DNA of 64,000 nucleotides from Deltaproteobacteria bacterium. GTDB lineage: Bacteria; Desulfobacterota_D; UBA1144; Nemesobacterales; JAJCZQ01. Below are positions 34,272 through 42,712 of the stretch, piece by piece; position 1 is the first letter of the stretch; each line of letters starts with the position of its first letter. The notes beneath the pieces were generated by a model. That model was not told where the DNA came from and made no database searches. It saw nothing but the letters and a program-made list of their open reading frames with translations. The translations under genes were made by a program, and so were the position numbers. The stretch spans positions 34,409 through 98,408 of the forward strand of contig JAJCZQ010000028.1 of assembly GCA_029262335.1 (NCBI GenBank). The letters run 5' to 3'.

Positions 34272-34418
34272 GGTTGCCTTAATTTATAAAATAATTTTAT
34301 ATATGGAAAAAACCTGATTAACCCATTATCATAATTACAAATTTAGAAATATCCATATAAATAATTTATATTTTTTGTTATATTTATCTGTCTTAATAAT
34401 TTTGAGAATTAATTTAAT

Positions 34419-34988
34419 ATGACACTAAACCAAAACACAGTTTCAGACGTAGATTTATTAGCAAGCATAGCAACAAGGGATAAAGCTGCGTTTGGCATGT
34501 TGTATGAAAGATATTCGCAGCTGGTTTACAATCTTGGAAACAAGATTGTTAAGGATCATGACTATGCCGGGGAGGTACTTCAAAGCGTATTTGTCCAGAT
34601 ATGGAACAAAGCCGATACCTACAATAAAAACAAAGGTGCTGTGTCGACCTGGATAATTAATATTACCAGGAACAAGTCCATTGATATTCTAAGGAAAACA
34701 AAGAAACAGAAACTCAATGTTGACCTTGACCTGGACAACATGGAATCAGATGCAAATTATGATTTTACTTTAAGTGAAAGATCAGAACGAAGAGAAGTTA
34801 TCATGAAAGCTATGGAATCCATATCGCCTGAGCAAAAAAAAATAATAGAGTTAATATATTTTGAGGGGTATACACACAAGGAAGCTTCAGAAATTCTGAA
34901 CATACCTCTTGGAACAGCAAAGACGAGAATACATCTGGGGATTGCAAAACTGAGGGATAAATTATCCCCTTTTATGCTGGAAATTTAG
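34419..34988 (+). CDS. ECF-type RNA polymerase sigma factor (SigK-like group)
   Basis: 189 residues. Region 2 (about 18-85: FGMLYERYSQLVYNLGNKIV, EVLQSVFVQIWNKADTYNKNKGAVSTWIINITRNKSIDILRK) recognises the -10, and region 4 (about 125-180: QKKIIELIYFEGYTHKEASEILNIPLGTAKTRIHLGIAKL) the -35. The adjacent RskA-like anti-sigma gene starts 2 bp later, which fits the SigK/ECF19-type pairing. First gene of the plus-strand arm of the cyclic-nucleotide locus, but its 5' end has no clear Shine-Dalgarno. Confidence 0.94.
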   Translation: MTLNQNTVSDVDLLASIATRDKAAFGMLYERYSQLVYNLGNKIVKDHDYAGEVLQSVFVQIWNKADTYNKNKGAVSTWIINITRNKSIDILRKTKKQKLNVDLDLDNMESDANYDFTLSERSERREVIMKAMESISPEQKKIIELIYFEGYTHKEASEILNIPLGTAKTRIHLGIAKLRDKLSPFMLEI

Positions 34989-34990
34989 TT

Positions 34991-35755
34991 ATGAGAACAA
35001 AGACTGAAATACAGGAACTTATTAATTTATATATATTTGATGCCCTTGAGCCAAATGAAAAGGCAGAAGCAGAGGAATATCTGAAAACTCCGGAATATAT
35101 GAATTATTACAAAGAGACCCGTTTCCTGCTTGATAGTACGGCCTATTCATACGAAAAAGATTTAGAAGTTCCTGAAAATATTAAATCTGAAATTTTTTCC
35201 ATAATAGATGAAGACTCAAATAGCGGGATCGAAGAAACTGACAATGTTACAAGGCTAAGCTTCTTTAACAGGTACGGGTTTGCCATTGCCGCCTCAATTG
35301 CCGGCCTTCTTTTAATCTATACCTTTAATCTGTCACAACAGTTAAATGAACAAAAAACACAGATCGCCAAACTCCAGAGCGGTTATGAAGAAAATCATCA
35401 TTTTGTGGATTTTGTTAACAATCCTAATGTCTTCCAGGTCAGACTTGCCGCTGATGATAATTCAAATGCCCTTGGCAACCTTGCCTGGGACAAAAACACC
35501 AACGACGCGATGCTCTATGTATCAAACCTTATGGAACCGCCTGACAAAAGTGTTTACCAGGTATGGGTTGTACATAAAGACAACAGCGTAGTAGAAGCGA
35601 TGGGTACCTTTAGAGTAAATGAAGACGGAACATATATGCTTACAATCGGCTGTATGCCAAAACCCTCTGATACTAAGGCCATTTTTATAACAATGGAACC
35701 CGAAGGCGGTATGCCCGAACCTACCGGCAATAAGTATCTTAGCGGATACCTCTGA
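34991..35755 (+). CDS. RskA-like anti-sigma factor
   Basis: 254 residues. N-terminal cytoplasmic sigma-binding part (about 1-90; ELINLYIFDALEPNEKAEAEEYL), one transmembrane helix (about 95-115), a short coiled region and a periplasmic C-terminal anti-sigma-K domain (about 140-254; YQVWVVHKDNSVVEAMGTFRV, AIFITMEPEGGMPEPTG). The N-terminus has no HxxxCxxC zinc motif. Would hold the ECF factor at the inner membrane until an envelope signal triggers release by regulated proteolysis. Nearly overlaps the sigma gene (2 bp). Confidence 0.9.
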   Translation: MRTKTEIQELINLYIFDALEPNEKAEAEEYLKTPEYMNYYKETRFLLDSTAYSYEKDLEVPENIKSEIFSIIDEDSNSGIEETDNVTRLSFFNRYGFAIAASIAGLLLIYTFNLSQQLNEQKTQIAKLQSGYEENHHFVDFVNNPNVFQVRLAADDNSNALGNLAWDKNTNDAMLYVSNLMEPPDKSVYQVWVVHKDNSVVEAMGTFRVNEDGTYMLTIGCMPKPSDTKAIFITMEPEGGMPEPTGNKYLSGYL

Positions 35756-35774
35756 CCCCCAACCCATAGTCCTC

Positions 35775-35791
35775 AAACTGCAAATCAGTTT
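35775..35791. repeat. Short inverted repeat between anti-sigma gene and adenylate cyclase gene
   Basis: AAACTG (35775-35780), 5-nt spacer, CAGTTT (35786-35791). The right half continues as AAATCAGTTTA (35782-35792), the same half-site as in the yebC palindrome. No T-run, so not a convincing terminator. Confidence 0.35.
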
Positions 35792-35873
35792 ACAGTTCTA
35801 ATTTATAACTTTATTACAACTCCAATGTAATATATGCTAATTTAGTTTTATAAATTTATATTAAAAACTGATC

Positions 35874-38024
35874 ATGAATTCATCCGGGAAAAAATCAGCG
35901 CTGCTGGCAGTACTTATCATAAGCATTATAAGTTCATTGCTCACCATTGGATCCTATCTATTCTTTCCAAGCATACTTTCGGACATTGATACAAGGCTGA
36001 GTGACAAGCGTTTCAGCTACAGGGGTGTGCAGGAACCTAACCCGGATGTTGTAATTGTTGCAATTGATGAGAGAAGCGTAAATGAAATTGGCCGCTGGCC
36101 GTGGCCAAGGTCAACAATGTCAAAACTTGTGGATAAGGTTTATCAGTACGACGTGAAATCAGCTGTGTTTGATATTGTATTTTCAGAGCCTGAATCAGCA
36201 AGGTCGGATTCTGCCTTGGGTAAGTCGATTAAAAATAACGGCAATGTTGTATTGGGCTTTTTTTTCAGAACAGAAGGTACCGGGGAACATGATTCTGAAA
36301 CAGTTAAAATTCACAAGAAATCCAAAATCGGACTCGTAAAACACCTTGACGGAAATGACATTAAAACTGTTAACGAGTTTTCGGCAGTTGAATACAATAT
36401 CCCTCAAATCGCCTCTAACACACGTGATTTCGGGTTTTTCAATGTAATCCCAGACGATGACGGCATATACCGCCATGCACCCCTGGTTGTAAGCTATAAG
36501 GGTGATTTTTATCCTTCTTTAAATCTTAAAGGGGTCAGTAAATATTCAGGTAAACAGATACTTCTGACATTGTCAGATTTTGGCGTATCATCAGTAAACT
36601 TAAATGAGATCTCAATACCGGTAGATGAGCAGGGAAGACTTCTGCTTAATTATTACGGAAAAGCAGGGACATTTCCCATATATTCTGCCATAGACGTATT
36701 AAAAGGCGTTATATCCAAAGAAAAGCTTGAAAATAAAATCGTATTTGTCGGTGCAACAGAACTGGGTATTGCCGACATAAGGGCAACCCCCTTTGACCCT
36801 GTTTCACCCGGAGTGGAGATACAGGCAACTGCCGCATCTAACTTGCTTGACGGTAATTTCCTGATAAAAGACGGATTCACCAAAACTATTGATATAGGAA
36901 TTATTTTCCTGCTAACTTTTATTTTTGGACTGGTGCTCTACAGGACAAACAAAACACTTATCGGTTTTTTATTATTATTAATATTTATCGCCCTTCATTT
37001 AGGCTCCAATTTTTTTCTTTTTTCCAAATCACACCTTATGCTTAGTATTCTTTTCCCGGCAATACCGTTGCTGCTTACCTACATTATTTACGAGGTATAC
37101 AGAAATATTGTAGTAGAGAAACAAAGCAAATTTCTAAAAGGGGCCTTTAGCAGTTATGTATCACCGGATGTTGTGGACGAAATAATTAAAAATCCGGATA
37201 AACTGCAACTCGGAGGAGACAGGAAAAAAATAACACTTCTTTTTTCAGATATAAGGGGGTTTACCACACTTTCAGAGAAAACTGATCCTGAACAACTGGT
37301 AACACTTCTTAATGAGTACCTTTCCCCCATGACAGAAATAGTAATGAACAACAAAGGCACACTGGACAAGTTTATCGGGGATGCTGTCATGGCAATTTAT
37401 GGAGCACCTGTAAACCAGGAAAACCAGGCACTGCTTGCATGCAGGAGCGCTGTCGAAATGATTGAAAAGCTGAAAGAAATCAATACAGAGTGGACAAAAA
37501 ATAATCTTCCAAATATAGACATTGGAATAGGTATCAACACGGGTGAAGCAGTAGTTGGAAATATGGGGGCAGATATTCGCTTTGATTACACCGCTATTGG
37601 TGATACTGTGAATCTTGCTGCAAGGCTTGAGGGCCAGACCAAATTCTATGGTACAAATATAATTATAAGCGAATCAACAAAAATTGAGCTTGAGGGGCTT
37701 TTAGAAAATTCACTACAGCAACCCTTCCGGTTCAGAGAGCTTGATCTCATTAAAGTGAAAGGAAAAGTTAAACCGATTGCCATATTTCAACTTATCATTC
37801 CGGGGGACAAACTGGATAAGGAAACTCTGTTAAATAACTACAATATGGCATTATCACATTACAGAAACCGTAATTTTGCGGAATCACTGAGACTTTTTAA
37901 GATATTAATTAGTGAACTGCCAGGTGATACGCCTTCCAAACTATACGTTGAACGTAATAATGAGTATTTAATTAATCCGCCGCCGGCAGATTGGGACTAT
38001 GTATATACAGCTGAATCAAAGTAA
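35874..38024 (+). CDS. CHASE2-domain membrane adenylate cyclase
   Basis: 716 residues. N-terminal transmembrane helix (about 10-30), extracytoplasmic CHASE2 sensor (about 35-335; VVIVAIDERSVNEIGRWPWPRS, AVFDIVFSEPE, FVGATELGIADIRATPF, GVEIQATAASNLL), three more helices (about 345-425), then a class III cyclase (about 450-640). Metal-binding Asps are in LLFSDIRGFT (about 459) and KFIGDAVMAIYG (about 501); the Lys of TLDKFIGD and the Asp of FDYTAIGD mark ATP rather than GTP preference; NLAARLE supplies the transition-state Asn/Arg. The C-terminal 70 residues have TPR-like helices. Makes cAMP in response to an unknown periplasmic cue. Confidence 0.94.
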   Translation: MNSSGKKSALLAVLIISIISSLLTIGSYLFFPSILSDIDTRLSDKRFSYRGVQEPNPDVVIVAIDERSVNEIGRWPWPRSTMSKLVDKVYQYDVKSAVFDIVFSEPESARSDSALGKSIKNNGNVVLGFFFRTEGTGEHDSETVKIHKKSKIGLVKHLDGNDIKTVNEFSAVEYNIPQIASNTRDFGFFNVIPDDDGIYRHAPLVVSYKGDFYPSLNLKGVSKYSGKQILLTLSDFGVSSVNLNEISIPVDEQGRLLLNYYGKAGTFPIYSAIDVLKGVISKEKLENKIVFVGATELGIADIRATPFDPVSPGVEIQATAASNLLDGNFLIKDGFTKTIDIGIIFLLTFIFGLVLYRTNKTLIGFLLLLIFIALHLGSNFFLFSKSHLMLSILFPAIPLLLTYIIYEVYRNIVVEKQSKFLKGAFSSYVSPDVVDEIIKNPDKLQLGGDRKKITLLFSDIRGFTTLSEKTDPEQLVTLLNEYLSPMTEIVMNNKGTLDKFIGDAVMAIYGAPVNQENQALLACRSAVEMIEKLKEINTEWTKNNLPNIDIGIGINTGEAVVGNMGADIRFDYTAIGDTVNLAARLEGQTKFYGTNIIISESTKIELEGLLENSLQQPFRFRELDLIKVKGKVKPIAIFQLIIPGDKLDKETLLNNYNMALSHYRNRNFAESLRLFKILISELPGDTPSKLYVERNNEYLINPPPADWDYVYTAESK

Positions 38025-38054
38025 TAAAATGGAATTTAAAAGTATTAATTAAAA

Positions 38055-38074
38055 ATTAACAATTATTTGTTAAT
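38055..38074. promoter_or_regulatory. 20-bp palindrome before the CNB gene
   Basis: ATTAACAA (38055-38062), 4-nt loop, TTGTTAAT (38067-38074), perfect 8-bp arms, 35 bp before the CNB start codon. Core TTAACAA/TTGTTAA recurs at 38536, 38569 and 40125. Confidence 0.5.
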
Positions 38075-38108
38075 ATTATTCACGAATAAATTAATTGAGG
38101 TAATAAAC

Positions 38109-38480
38109 ATGGAAACTATAAAACTATTTCAGGAATCGGAAGATTTTATTACATACAATGCAGGTAATACAATATTTAATGCTGGATCTGTTGCAATTGA
38201 AATGTTTGTTATAAAAAGTGGTGAAGTTGATATTATATACAATGACCAGGTCCTTGAAACGCTGAAAGAAGGTGATATTTTTGGTGAAATGGCCCTGATT
38301 GATGATAAACCAAGAAGTGCTACAACAATTGCAAAGACAGATTGCCAGCTTGTACCAATTGATAAGGAAAGATTCAGTTTCCTAATACAGCAGTCCACTT
38401 TTGGTTCTGATTTTGCATTACATGTCATGAAGATTATGGCAGACAGAATTAGAAAAATTAACTATATATCCTCGAAATAA
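38109..38480 (+). CDS. Stand-alone cyclic nucleotide-binding domain protein
   Basis: 123 residues, essentially one CNB beta-roll with terminal helices and no DNA-binding or kinase domain. The phosphate-binding cassette FGEMALIDDKPRSATT (about 61-76) has the Glu that holds the ribose and the Arg that holds the cyclic phosphate, so ligand binding is expected. Start at ATG 38109 is supported by GAGG at 38097-38100; a TTG at 38067 would lie inside the palindrome. 84 bp after the adenylate cyclase, so a direct cAMP effector is the natural inference. Confidence 0.9.
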   Translation: METIKLFQESEDFITYNAGNTIFNAGSVAIEMFVIKSGEVDIIYNDQVLETLKEGDIFGEMALIDDKPRSATTIAKTDCQLVPIDKERFSFLIQQSTFGSDFALHVMKIMADRIRKINYISSK

Positions 38481-38531
38481 ACTTTCCTGCACCTTAGTTT
38501 TATTTCATTACATTCAAATCTTATCTTGACT

Positions 38532-38579
38532 TTTATTGTTAAAAATTATAGTTTAGTTTTTTAGGGCTTTAACAATAAA
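38532..38579. promoter_or_regulatory. 12-bp-arm inverted repeat in the promoter of the TPR/barrel gene
   Basis: TTTATTGTTAAA (38532-38543), 24-nt spacer, TTTAACAATAAA (38568-38579), perfect. TTGACT (38526-38531) abuts the left arm and TATAGT (38547-38552) lies between the arms; a consensus TATAAT (38585-38590) follows the right arm. Looks like two inverted operator half-sites around a promoter. Confidence 0.55.
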
Positions 38580-38613
38580 TTTCATATAATTTTTTTATCT
38601 TAAGGGAGGAAAC

Positions 38614-40122
38614 TTGAGAAAAAAGGTATTACTGCAAATTCTGCTCCCATTATTAATATTGATGGCTTCACCCGCTTTAGCCAACTTTGAAGTCAGTCTG
38701 AACAAAGGTATAGCACTGTATTTGGAAAAAAATTATTCCGAATCAATAGTGTATCTTGAACAGGCAGTAAGTGAAAACCCAAATAGCCCGGTTGCCAATC
38801 AGCTGCTTGGACTATCCAACTATCAGGTGGGAAATTACCAGCTTAGTGCCGATTATCTTGAAAAAGCCAAACAGCTTGATCCTGAAAATAAAGATATAAA
38901 TCTTGAACTTGGAAACTCTTATTTACAGCTAAACAGATACGATGACGCTGAGAAAGAGCTTTCGCAGTACTTATCCAGCAATCCTAAGAGCGGAATAGGC
39001 CTATACTATCTTGGATATGCCCAACTCCTAAACGGAAACTACGAACAGTCGATTGAATCATTAAGTAACGCAAATAATTTAAACCCGGAATTAAATCTTC
39101 AAAGCCTTTATTACCAGGGTGTAAGCTACTATTCACTTTTCAAATATCAAAAGGCTAGGCAAAAATTTCTCCAGGTACAGGAACTAGCCCCAAAAGGTGA
39201 CAAACTGGGCCTTTCCGCTCAGGAGTATCTTGATATACTCCGTGTTCTTGGAAAAAGATATTATGCTAACTTTTCCTTTGGATACCAGTATGATACAAAC
39301 GTAGGGCTTGAACCTGATAATGTACAGATCTTTACTGACGAGAAAGATTCCAGTCTATACCTGTTTCTAAATCTGGGCTATAAACCTTATTTTACAGATG
39401 AAGCTACTATTGGTTTTGATTACAGGACTTTTTTCAGTTTTCATGACGAATTAACCGATTTTAATCTCCAGAACCATACGATAAGCGTATACGGAGAAAA
39501 GGATGCAAATAACTTTTCAAAACCAGTTAGAGGATTTCTAAGCTACAGTTACAAAATTGTACTTATTGACGGTTCCCCGGCTGACAACCTGTTTTCCCAG
39601 AGTCATATAGTTGTACCGGGTTTTACTGTGAGGTGGTCAGAAAAACTAACATCAAGGATCTTTTATAAATTCCAGTATGATGATTTCAAAGATTTCCAGG
39701 AAAGAGATGCTTATAACAACAGCCTTACATTCGCAAATTTTTACCGTCTTTACAACGGAAGGCTTATTCTTTCCCCTGGGGTAAAGCTCGAGCTTAACAG
39801 TGCCAATAATATTCAGGGTGAAAGAAGCTATACTTACTGGTCTCCGACAGTTTTTTTAGAAGCTTCAGCGTCTCCAATGGATAAAGTAATTTTATTTTCA
39901 AGGCTCCATTATCATTACCAAAATTACTATGATGACGAGTTTGAGAGAAGGGACAACCAGTTTGGCTTCCGTGCACTACTTCAGCGTGAACTATATAAGG
40001 CACTTTATCTTGATCTGGCTTATGATTTTATATATAACGGCTCCAATAGTGACGTGCCAGGCCCCGAACCATTTCAGTATAATAGGAATGTATTTACTGT
40101 TGGATTTAGTTTAAAATACTGA
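38614..40122 (+). CDS. TPR-repeat protein with C-terminal outer-membrane beta-barrel
   Basis: 502 residues. Signal peptide (about 1-24), five or six TPR helices pairs (about 25-205; EQAVSENPNSPVANQLLGLSNYQVGNY, LDPENKDINLELGNSYLQLNRYDDAEKEL), then about 280 residues of alternating amphipathic strands rich in Tyr/Phe (YYANFSFGYQYDTNVGLEPDN onwards) ending in NVFTVGFSLKY with a terminal aromatic, as in outer-membrane barrels. The layout resembles surface lipoprotein assembly modifier (Slam)/DUF560-type or PgaA-type proteins. TTG start at 38614, supported by GGGAGGA. Function in export or sensing is not known. Confidence 0.85.
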   Translation: MRKKVLLQILLPLLILMASPALANFEVSLNKGIALYLEKNYSESIVYLEQAVSENPNSPVANQLLGLSNYQVGNYQLSADYLEKAKQLDPENKDINLELGNSYLQLNRYDDAEKELSQYLSSNPKSGIGLYYLGYAQLLNGNYEQSIESLSNANNLNPELNLQSLYYQGVSYYSLFKYQKARQKFLQVQELAPKGDKLGLSAQEYLDILRVLGKRYYANFSFGYQYDTNVGLEPDNVQIFTDEKDSSLYLFLNLGYKPYFTDEATIGFDYRTFFSFHDELTDFNLQNHTISVYGEKDANNFSKPVRGFLSYSYKIVLIDGSPADNLFSQSHIVVPGFTVRWSEKLTSRIFYKFQYDDFKDFQERDAYNNSLTFANFYRLYNGRLILSPGVKLELNSANNIQGERSYTYWSPTVFLEASASPMDKVILFSRLHYHYQNYYDDEFERRDNQFGFRALLQRELYKALYLDLAYDFIYNGSNSDVPGPEPFQYNRNVFTVGFSLKY

Positions 40123-40135
40123 TATTGTTAATAAT

Positions 40136-40918
40136 ATGAAATATATAACTTTATTTATACTTCTACTTTCATCAGCACCTGCTTTTGCACAGGGAGATGG
40201 CCCCTCTATAGGTATCGTTACCGCTGTACAGGGCCAGGTAACAGTCATTGATAATACGGGCACTTTTGATGCCGTAGAAGGAACACCCGTGAAGCTGGGA
40301 GATACAATTGAAACAGGTGAAGAATCCGGGGTCAAAATCCTATTTGATGACGATTCTCTTTTTTCGCTTGGAGATAATACAAGCGTTGTTATATCTGAAT
40401 TTATCTATACACCGCAGGAAAGAAAATCTATTTCCAATATTACCAAAGGTAAAATGAGGGCAATAATCAAAGGTGTCCAGTCCACAAATTCCGAAATTGA
40501 AATTAAAACACAAAATGGTGTGGCCGGAATCAAGGGTACAACACTATACGCCAATGCAGACGAGGATACATTCTGCCTGAGAGTTGGTGAAATTATTGTT
40601 AAAGGTTCAGAAAGTAAAGAAAGTGTGACTCTTAAACCAAACGAATGTACACATATTATAGACGGTAAACCTGTCTCTCCCGAAAAGATGTCTGAAGAGA
40701 CCTGGCTGAAATTTAAAAAAGAAACAGATATATATGAAGGATTGGGCAGCATTTCATCCTCCTATATTCAAAACTACCCGGGCCAAAGCGGTACCGGAGC
40801 AGCACCACCTTTATCAAGCCTGATTAACATCTCACAGTTCCCTACTGTACAGCCGTTTAATCAGAGCCCTCTTGATAACTCAATTGTGCCTGTAACTGTG
40901 AATGTAAATATTAATTAG
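40136..40918 (+). CDS. FecR-domain periplasmic protein
   Basis: 260 residues with a signal peptide (about 1-18, cleaved near FAQGD) and no other membrane helix. The FecR domain (about 22-165) is clear: GIVTAVQGQVTVID, GTPVKLGDTIETGEESGVKILFDDDSLFSLGDNTSVVISEF, GKMRAIIKG, IEIKTQNGVAGIKGTT. Unlike FecR of iron transport it has no anti-sigma part; stand-alone secreted FecR proteins are often encoded next to CHASE2 cyclases and TPR/barrel proteins, as here. Cys in EDTFCLRVG and NECTHI could pair. 13 bp after the TPR/barrel gene; last gene of the plus arm. Confidence 0.9.
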   Translation: MKYITLFILLLSSAPAFAQGDGPSIGIVTAVQGQVTVIDNTGTFDAVEGTPVKLGDTIETGEESGVKILFDDDSLFSLGDNTSVVISEFIYTPQERKSISNITKGKMRAIIKGVQSTNSEIEIKTQNGVAGIKGTTLYANADEDTFCLRVGEIIVKGSESKESVTLKPNECTHIIDGKPVSPEKMSEETWLKFKKETDIYEGLGSISSSYIQNYPGQSGTGAAPPLSSLINISQFPTVQPFNQSPLDNSIVPVTVNVNIN

Positions 40919-40924
40919 TATTAT

Positions 40925-41695
40925 TTAGAAGTTAAGCGTCATACCATCTTCCAGGAAAGTTAAATTGAAGTCCGGTTTAGCTTTTTTCAGTTCAGATTTT
41001 ATTTCATCTATGAGCTTGGGTTTCATATGAGAAATAAGAATTTCTATTTGCTTTGAATCCAGCTTATTAAGTTCCCTGGAAATTAAATCTGTAGACATAT
41101 GCTTTGTAATATCTGCTTCTTCATGCATATGTCCGGGAAAACTTACATCCACTATTACTGCTTTAAGGTTCTTTTTATTATTGCACTGTTCCCAGAAAGA
41201 ATCTGTTATATATGTATCCCCCGTAAAGCCAATTGAACATTTCCCATCATCAACAAGAAACCCGTGTGTTGTTACCGTGTGGTTTACTTTAACAGGCGTT
41301 ACCCTGTATTCATCAACGGATATTGTTTCAAGATTAGTGTATTCGGTTAGATGAAGTTCCTTCCCCTCCTTTTCGGCAATTTGAAACAGGTCAGGCCAGC
41401 TTTCAAAATTAAAAATATTGGAATACAAAGAATCTATACTGTCGCCTGAGGCAAAGACAGTGAAGGGATTTTTTCCGTCCTGAAGTAATAGTTCCAAAAG
41501 AAATGGAAGCTCCATTATATGGTCAAAATGAGAATGCGTGAGGAGTAAACATCCAATATTATCTGCTATAAAATCACTCTTAAGCTTAGACACTACAGAG
41601 CCGCAGTCTATCAGGATTTTATTGTCAATAAGAAAACTGGTGGGGCTTTTGCCGACGCTTTTAGCACCGGAGCATCCAAGTATTTTTATTTGCAA
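40925..41695 (-). CDS. Class II 3',5'-cyclic nucleotide phosphodiesterase-like MBL hydrolase
   Basis: 256 residues, metallo-beta-lactamase fold. Starts MQIKILGCSGAKSVGKSPTSFLI, metal motif LLTHSHFDHIMELPFLLELL (about 52-71), then NHTVTTHGFLV, GFTGDTYITDSFWEQC, LKAVIVDVSFPG and ISHMKP. This pattern agrees with the bacterial branch annotated as 3',5'-cyclic-nucleotide phosphodiesterase (PDEase_II). The position, 6 bp from the end of the cyclase arm, supports cAMP as substrate, but other MBL activities are possible. Last gene of the minus arm, 48 bp after the lipoprotein. Confidence 0.75.
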   Translation of the reverse strand: MQIKILGCSGAKSVGKSPTSFLIDNKILIDCGSVVSKLKSDFIADNIGCLLLTHSHFDHIMELPFLLELLLQDGKNPFTVFASGDSIDSLYSNIFNFESWPDLFQIAEKEGKELHLTEYTNLETISVDEYRVTPVKVNHTVTTHGFLVDDGKCSIGFTGDTYITDSFWEQCNNKKNLKAVIVDVSFPGHMHEEADITKHMSTDLISRELNKLDSKQIEILISHMKPKLIDEIKSELKKAKPDFNLTFLEDGMTLNF

Positions 41696-41743
41696 AAGTT
41701 TTAATACCTCTGGGAGGGAATTTCTAAAATTATACCATCAGTT

Positions 41744-42640
41744 TTACTGAGGATTGGCACAAAATGCTGGCAACTGAGTTTCAAAACACTGATTGCAGGT
41801 GTCACATACCTCACAGTAAGTACAAGAGTTACATTCATCAAAGCCACAGCATGCAGCGTCGTTACAGTCTGGAATTGGTCCACCATCACCTTGAATCATA
41901 GGACACCCTCCTCCAGACGGTGGAGGTGGCGGTTGTGTTGGCCTTTCAAGGCAGGCAATATTTCTCAGGCAATCATTGTCATTACAGTCAATAAAATTAT
42001 CTCCATCATTGTCTATTTCATCAGAACAACCATCTGGAGTATCATCCTCTCTTGCAGGTGGCTCATCATCGTCATCATTGCCGACAACGTCATCATCATC
42101 ATCGTCACCTATCATGCAAAAATCTTCACAATCGCCGTCACTACAGTCAATATCTTCATCAAAGTCATTATCAATACCGTCATCACATATCTCAAATACA
42201 AAATCACAACCAATATCAATCTCAACAGTATCCGGTGTTATATCTGTAATCGTTGAACCCTGGCAAATAACATTTCCATCTTCATCAAGGCCTTCAATAG
42301 TAAACATCCTGTTTGAACCAACAGGCACATCAATCATAATATCAGGGTTTTGTGGGTCAAATTCATCAACTACAGGCACAATTGGAGGGCTGCCGTCTTC
42401 AACGGTAAGCCGGAGTAATACAATATCAGAAAGTGTCCTTTCAACACCAAATGTATCTGAAATCCTCGCTGTCTCACTTATATCAGGACACGACAATGAT
42501 ATCTGTAGAAGGTTTCCTGAAAGCTGTTCATCGGATTCAGACCCGCATGCATAAACAAGGGTCATACCCATGAGGGCAATGAGAAAAACAACTGTTAATT
42601 TTTGAAATTTATTTGCCTGTTTAATCATGTCGTTAATCAT
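41744..42640 (-). CDS. Asp/Cys-rich lipoprotein with MopE-like repeats
   Basis: 298 residues. Lipobox LVYAC gives lipid-modified Cys32. Two MopE-type repeats, CDDGIDNDFDEDIDCSDGDC and CSDEIDNDGDNFIDCNDNDC (about 155-215), are separated by a poly-Asp stretch (DDDDDVVGNDDDDE); this motif binds metals (copper in MopE; Ca2+ would also fit the DxDxD spacing). The C-terminus is Cys-dense (about 14 Cys in 60 residues). The N-terminal 120 residues form a beta-rich domain I do not recognise. Surface or periplasmic metal sensor or binder is an inference. 72 bp after the potassium channel gene with AT-rich, TATAAT-containing DNA between. Confidence 0.85.
   Translation of the reverse strand: MINDMIKQANKFQKLTVVFLIALMGMTLVYACGSESDEQLSGNLLQISLSCPDISETARISDTFGVERTLSDIVLLRLTVEDGSPPIVPVVDEFDPQNPDIMIDVPVGSNRMFTIEGLDEDGNVICQGSTITDITPDTVEIDIGCDFVFEICDDGIDNDFDEDIDCSDGDCEDFCMIGDDDDDDVVGNDDDDEPPAREDDTPDGCSDEIDNDGDNFIDCNDNDCLRNIACLERPTQPPPPPSGGGCPMIQGDGGPIPDCNDAACCGFDECNSCTYCEVCDTCNQCFETQLPAFCANPQ
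42062..42110. repeat. Trinucleotide (ATC/GAC) low-complexity tract
   Basis: Runs of CATCATC/GTCATC units coding poly-Asp on the minus strand, in the lipoprotein gene. Possible slippage site that would change the number of acidic residues in frame. Confidence 0.5.
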
Positions 42641-42712
42641 TATTAACTATATTAGAAAATCCCGCCCAAAAAATCAATCATTTTTTATAATATACTATTA
42701 TAATATATTTTA

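Noticed and set aside
34272..34418. ECF sigma autoregulatory promoter
   Set aside because: Only A+T-rich DNA with weak TTGTTA/TAATTT elements is visible; no convincing ECF-type -35/-10 pair was found.
41976..42554. 192-codon plus-strand Ser-rich ORF
   Set aside because: Mirror of the poly-Asp lipoprotein gene; no ribosome-binding site and no domain.
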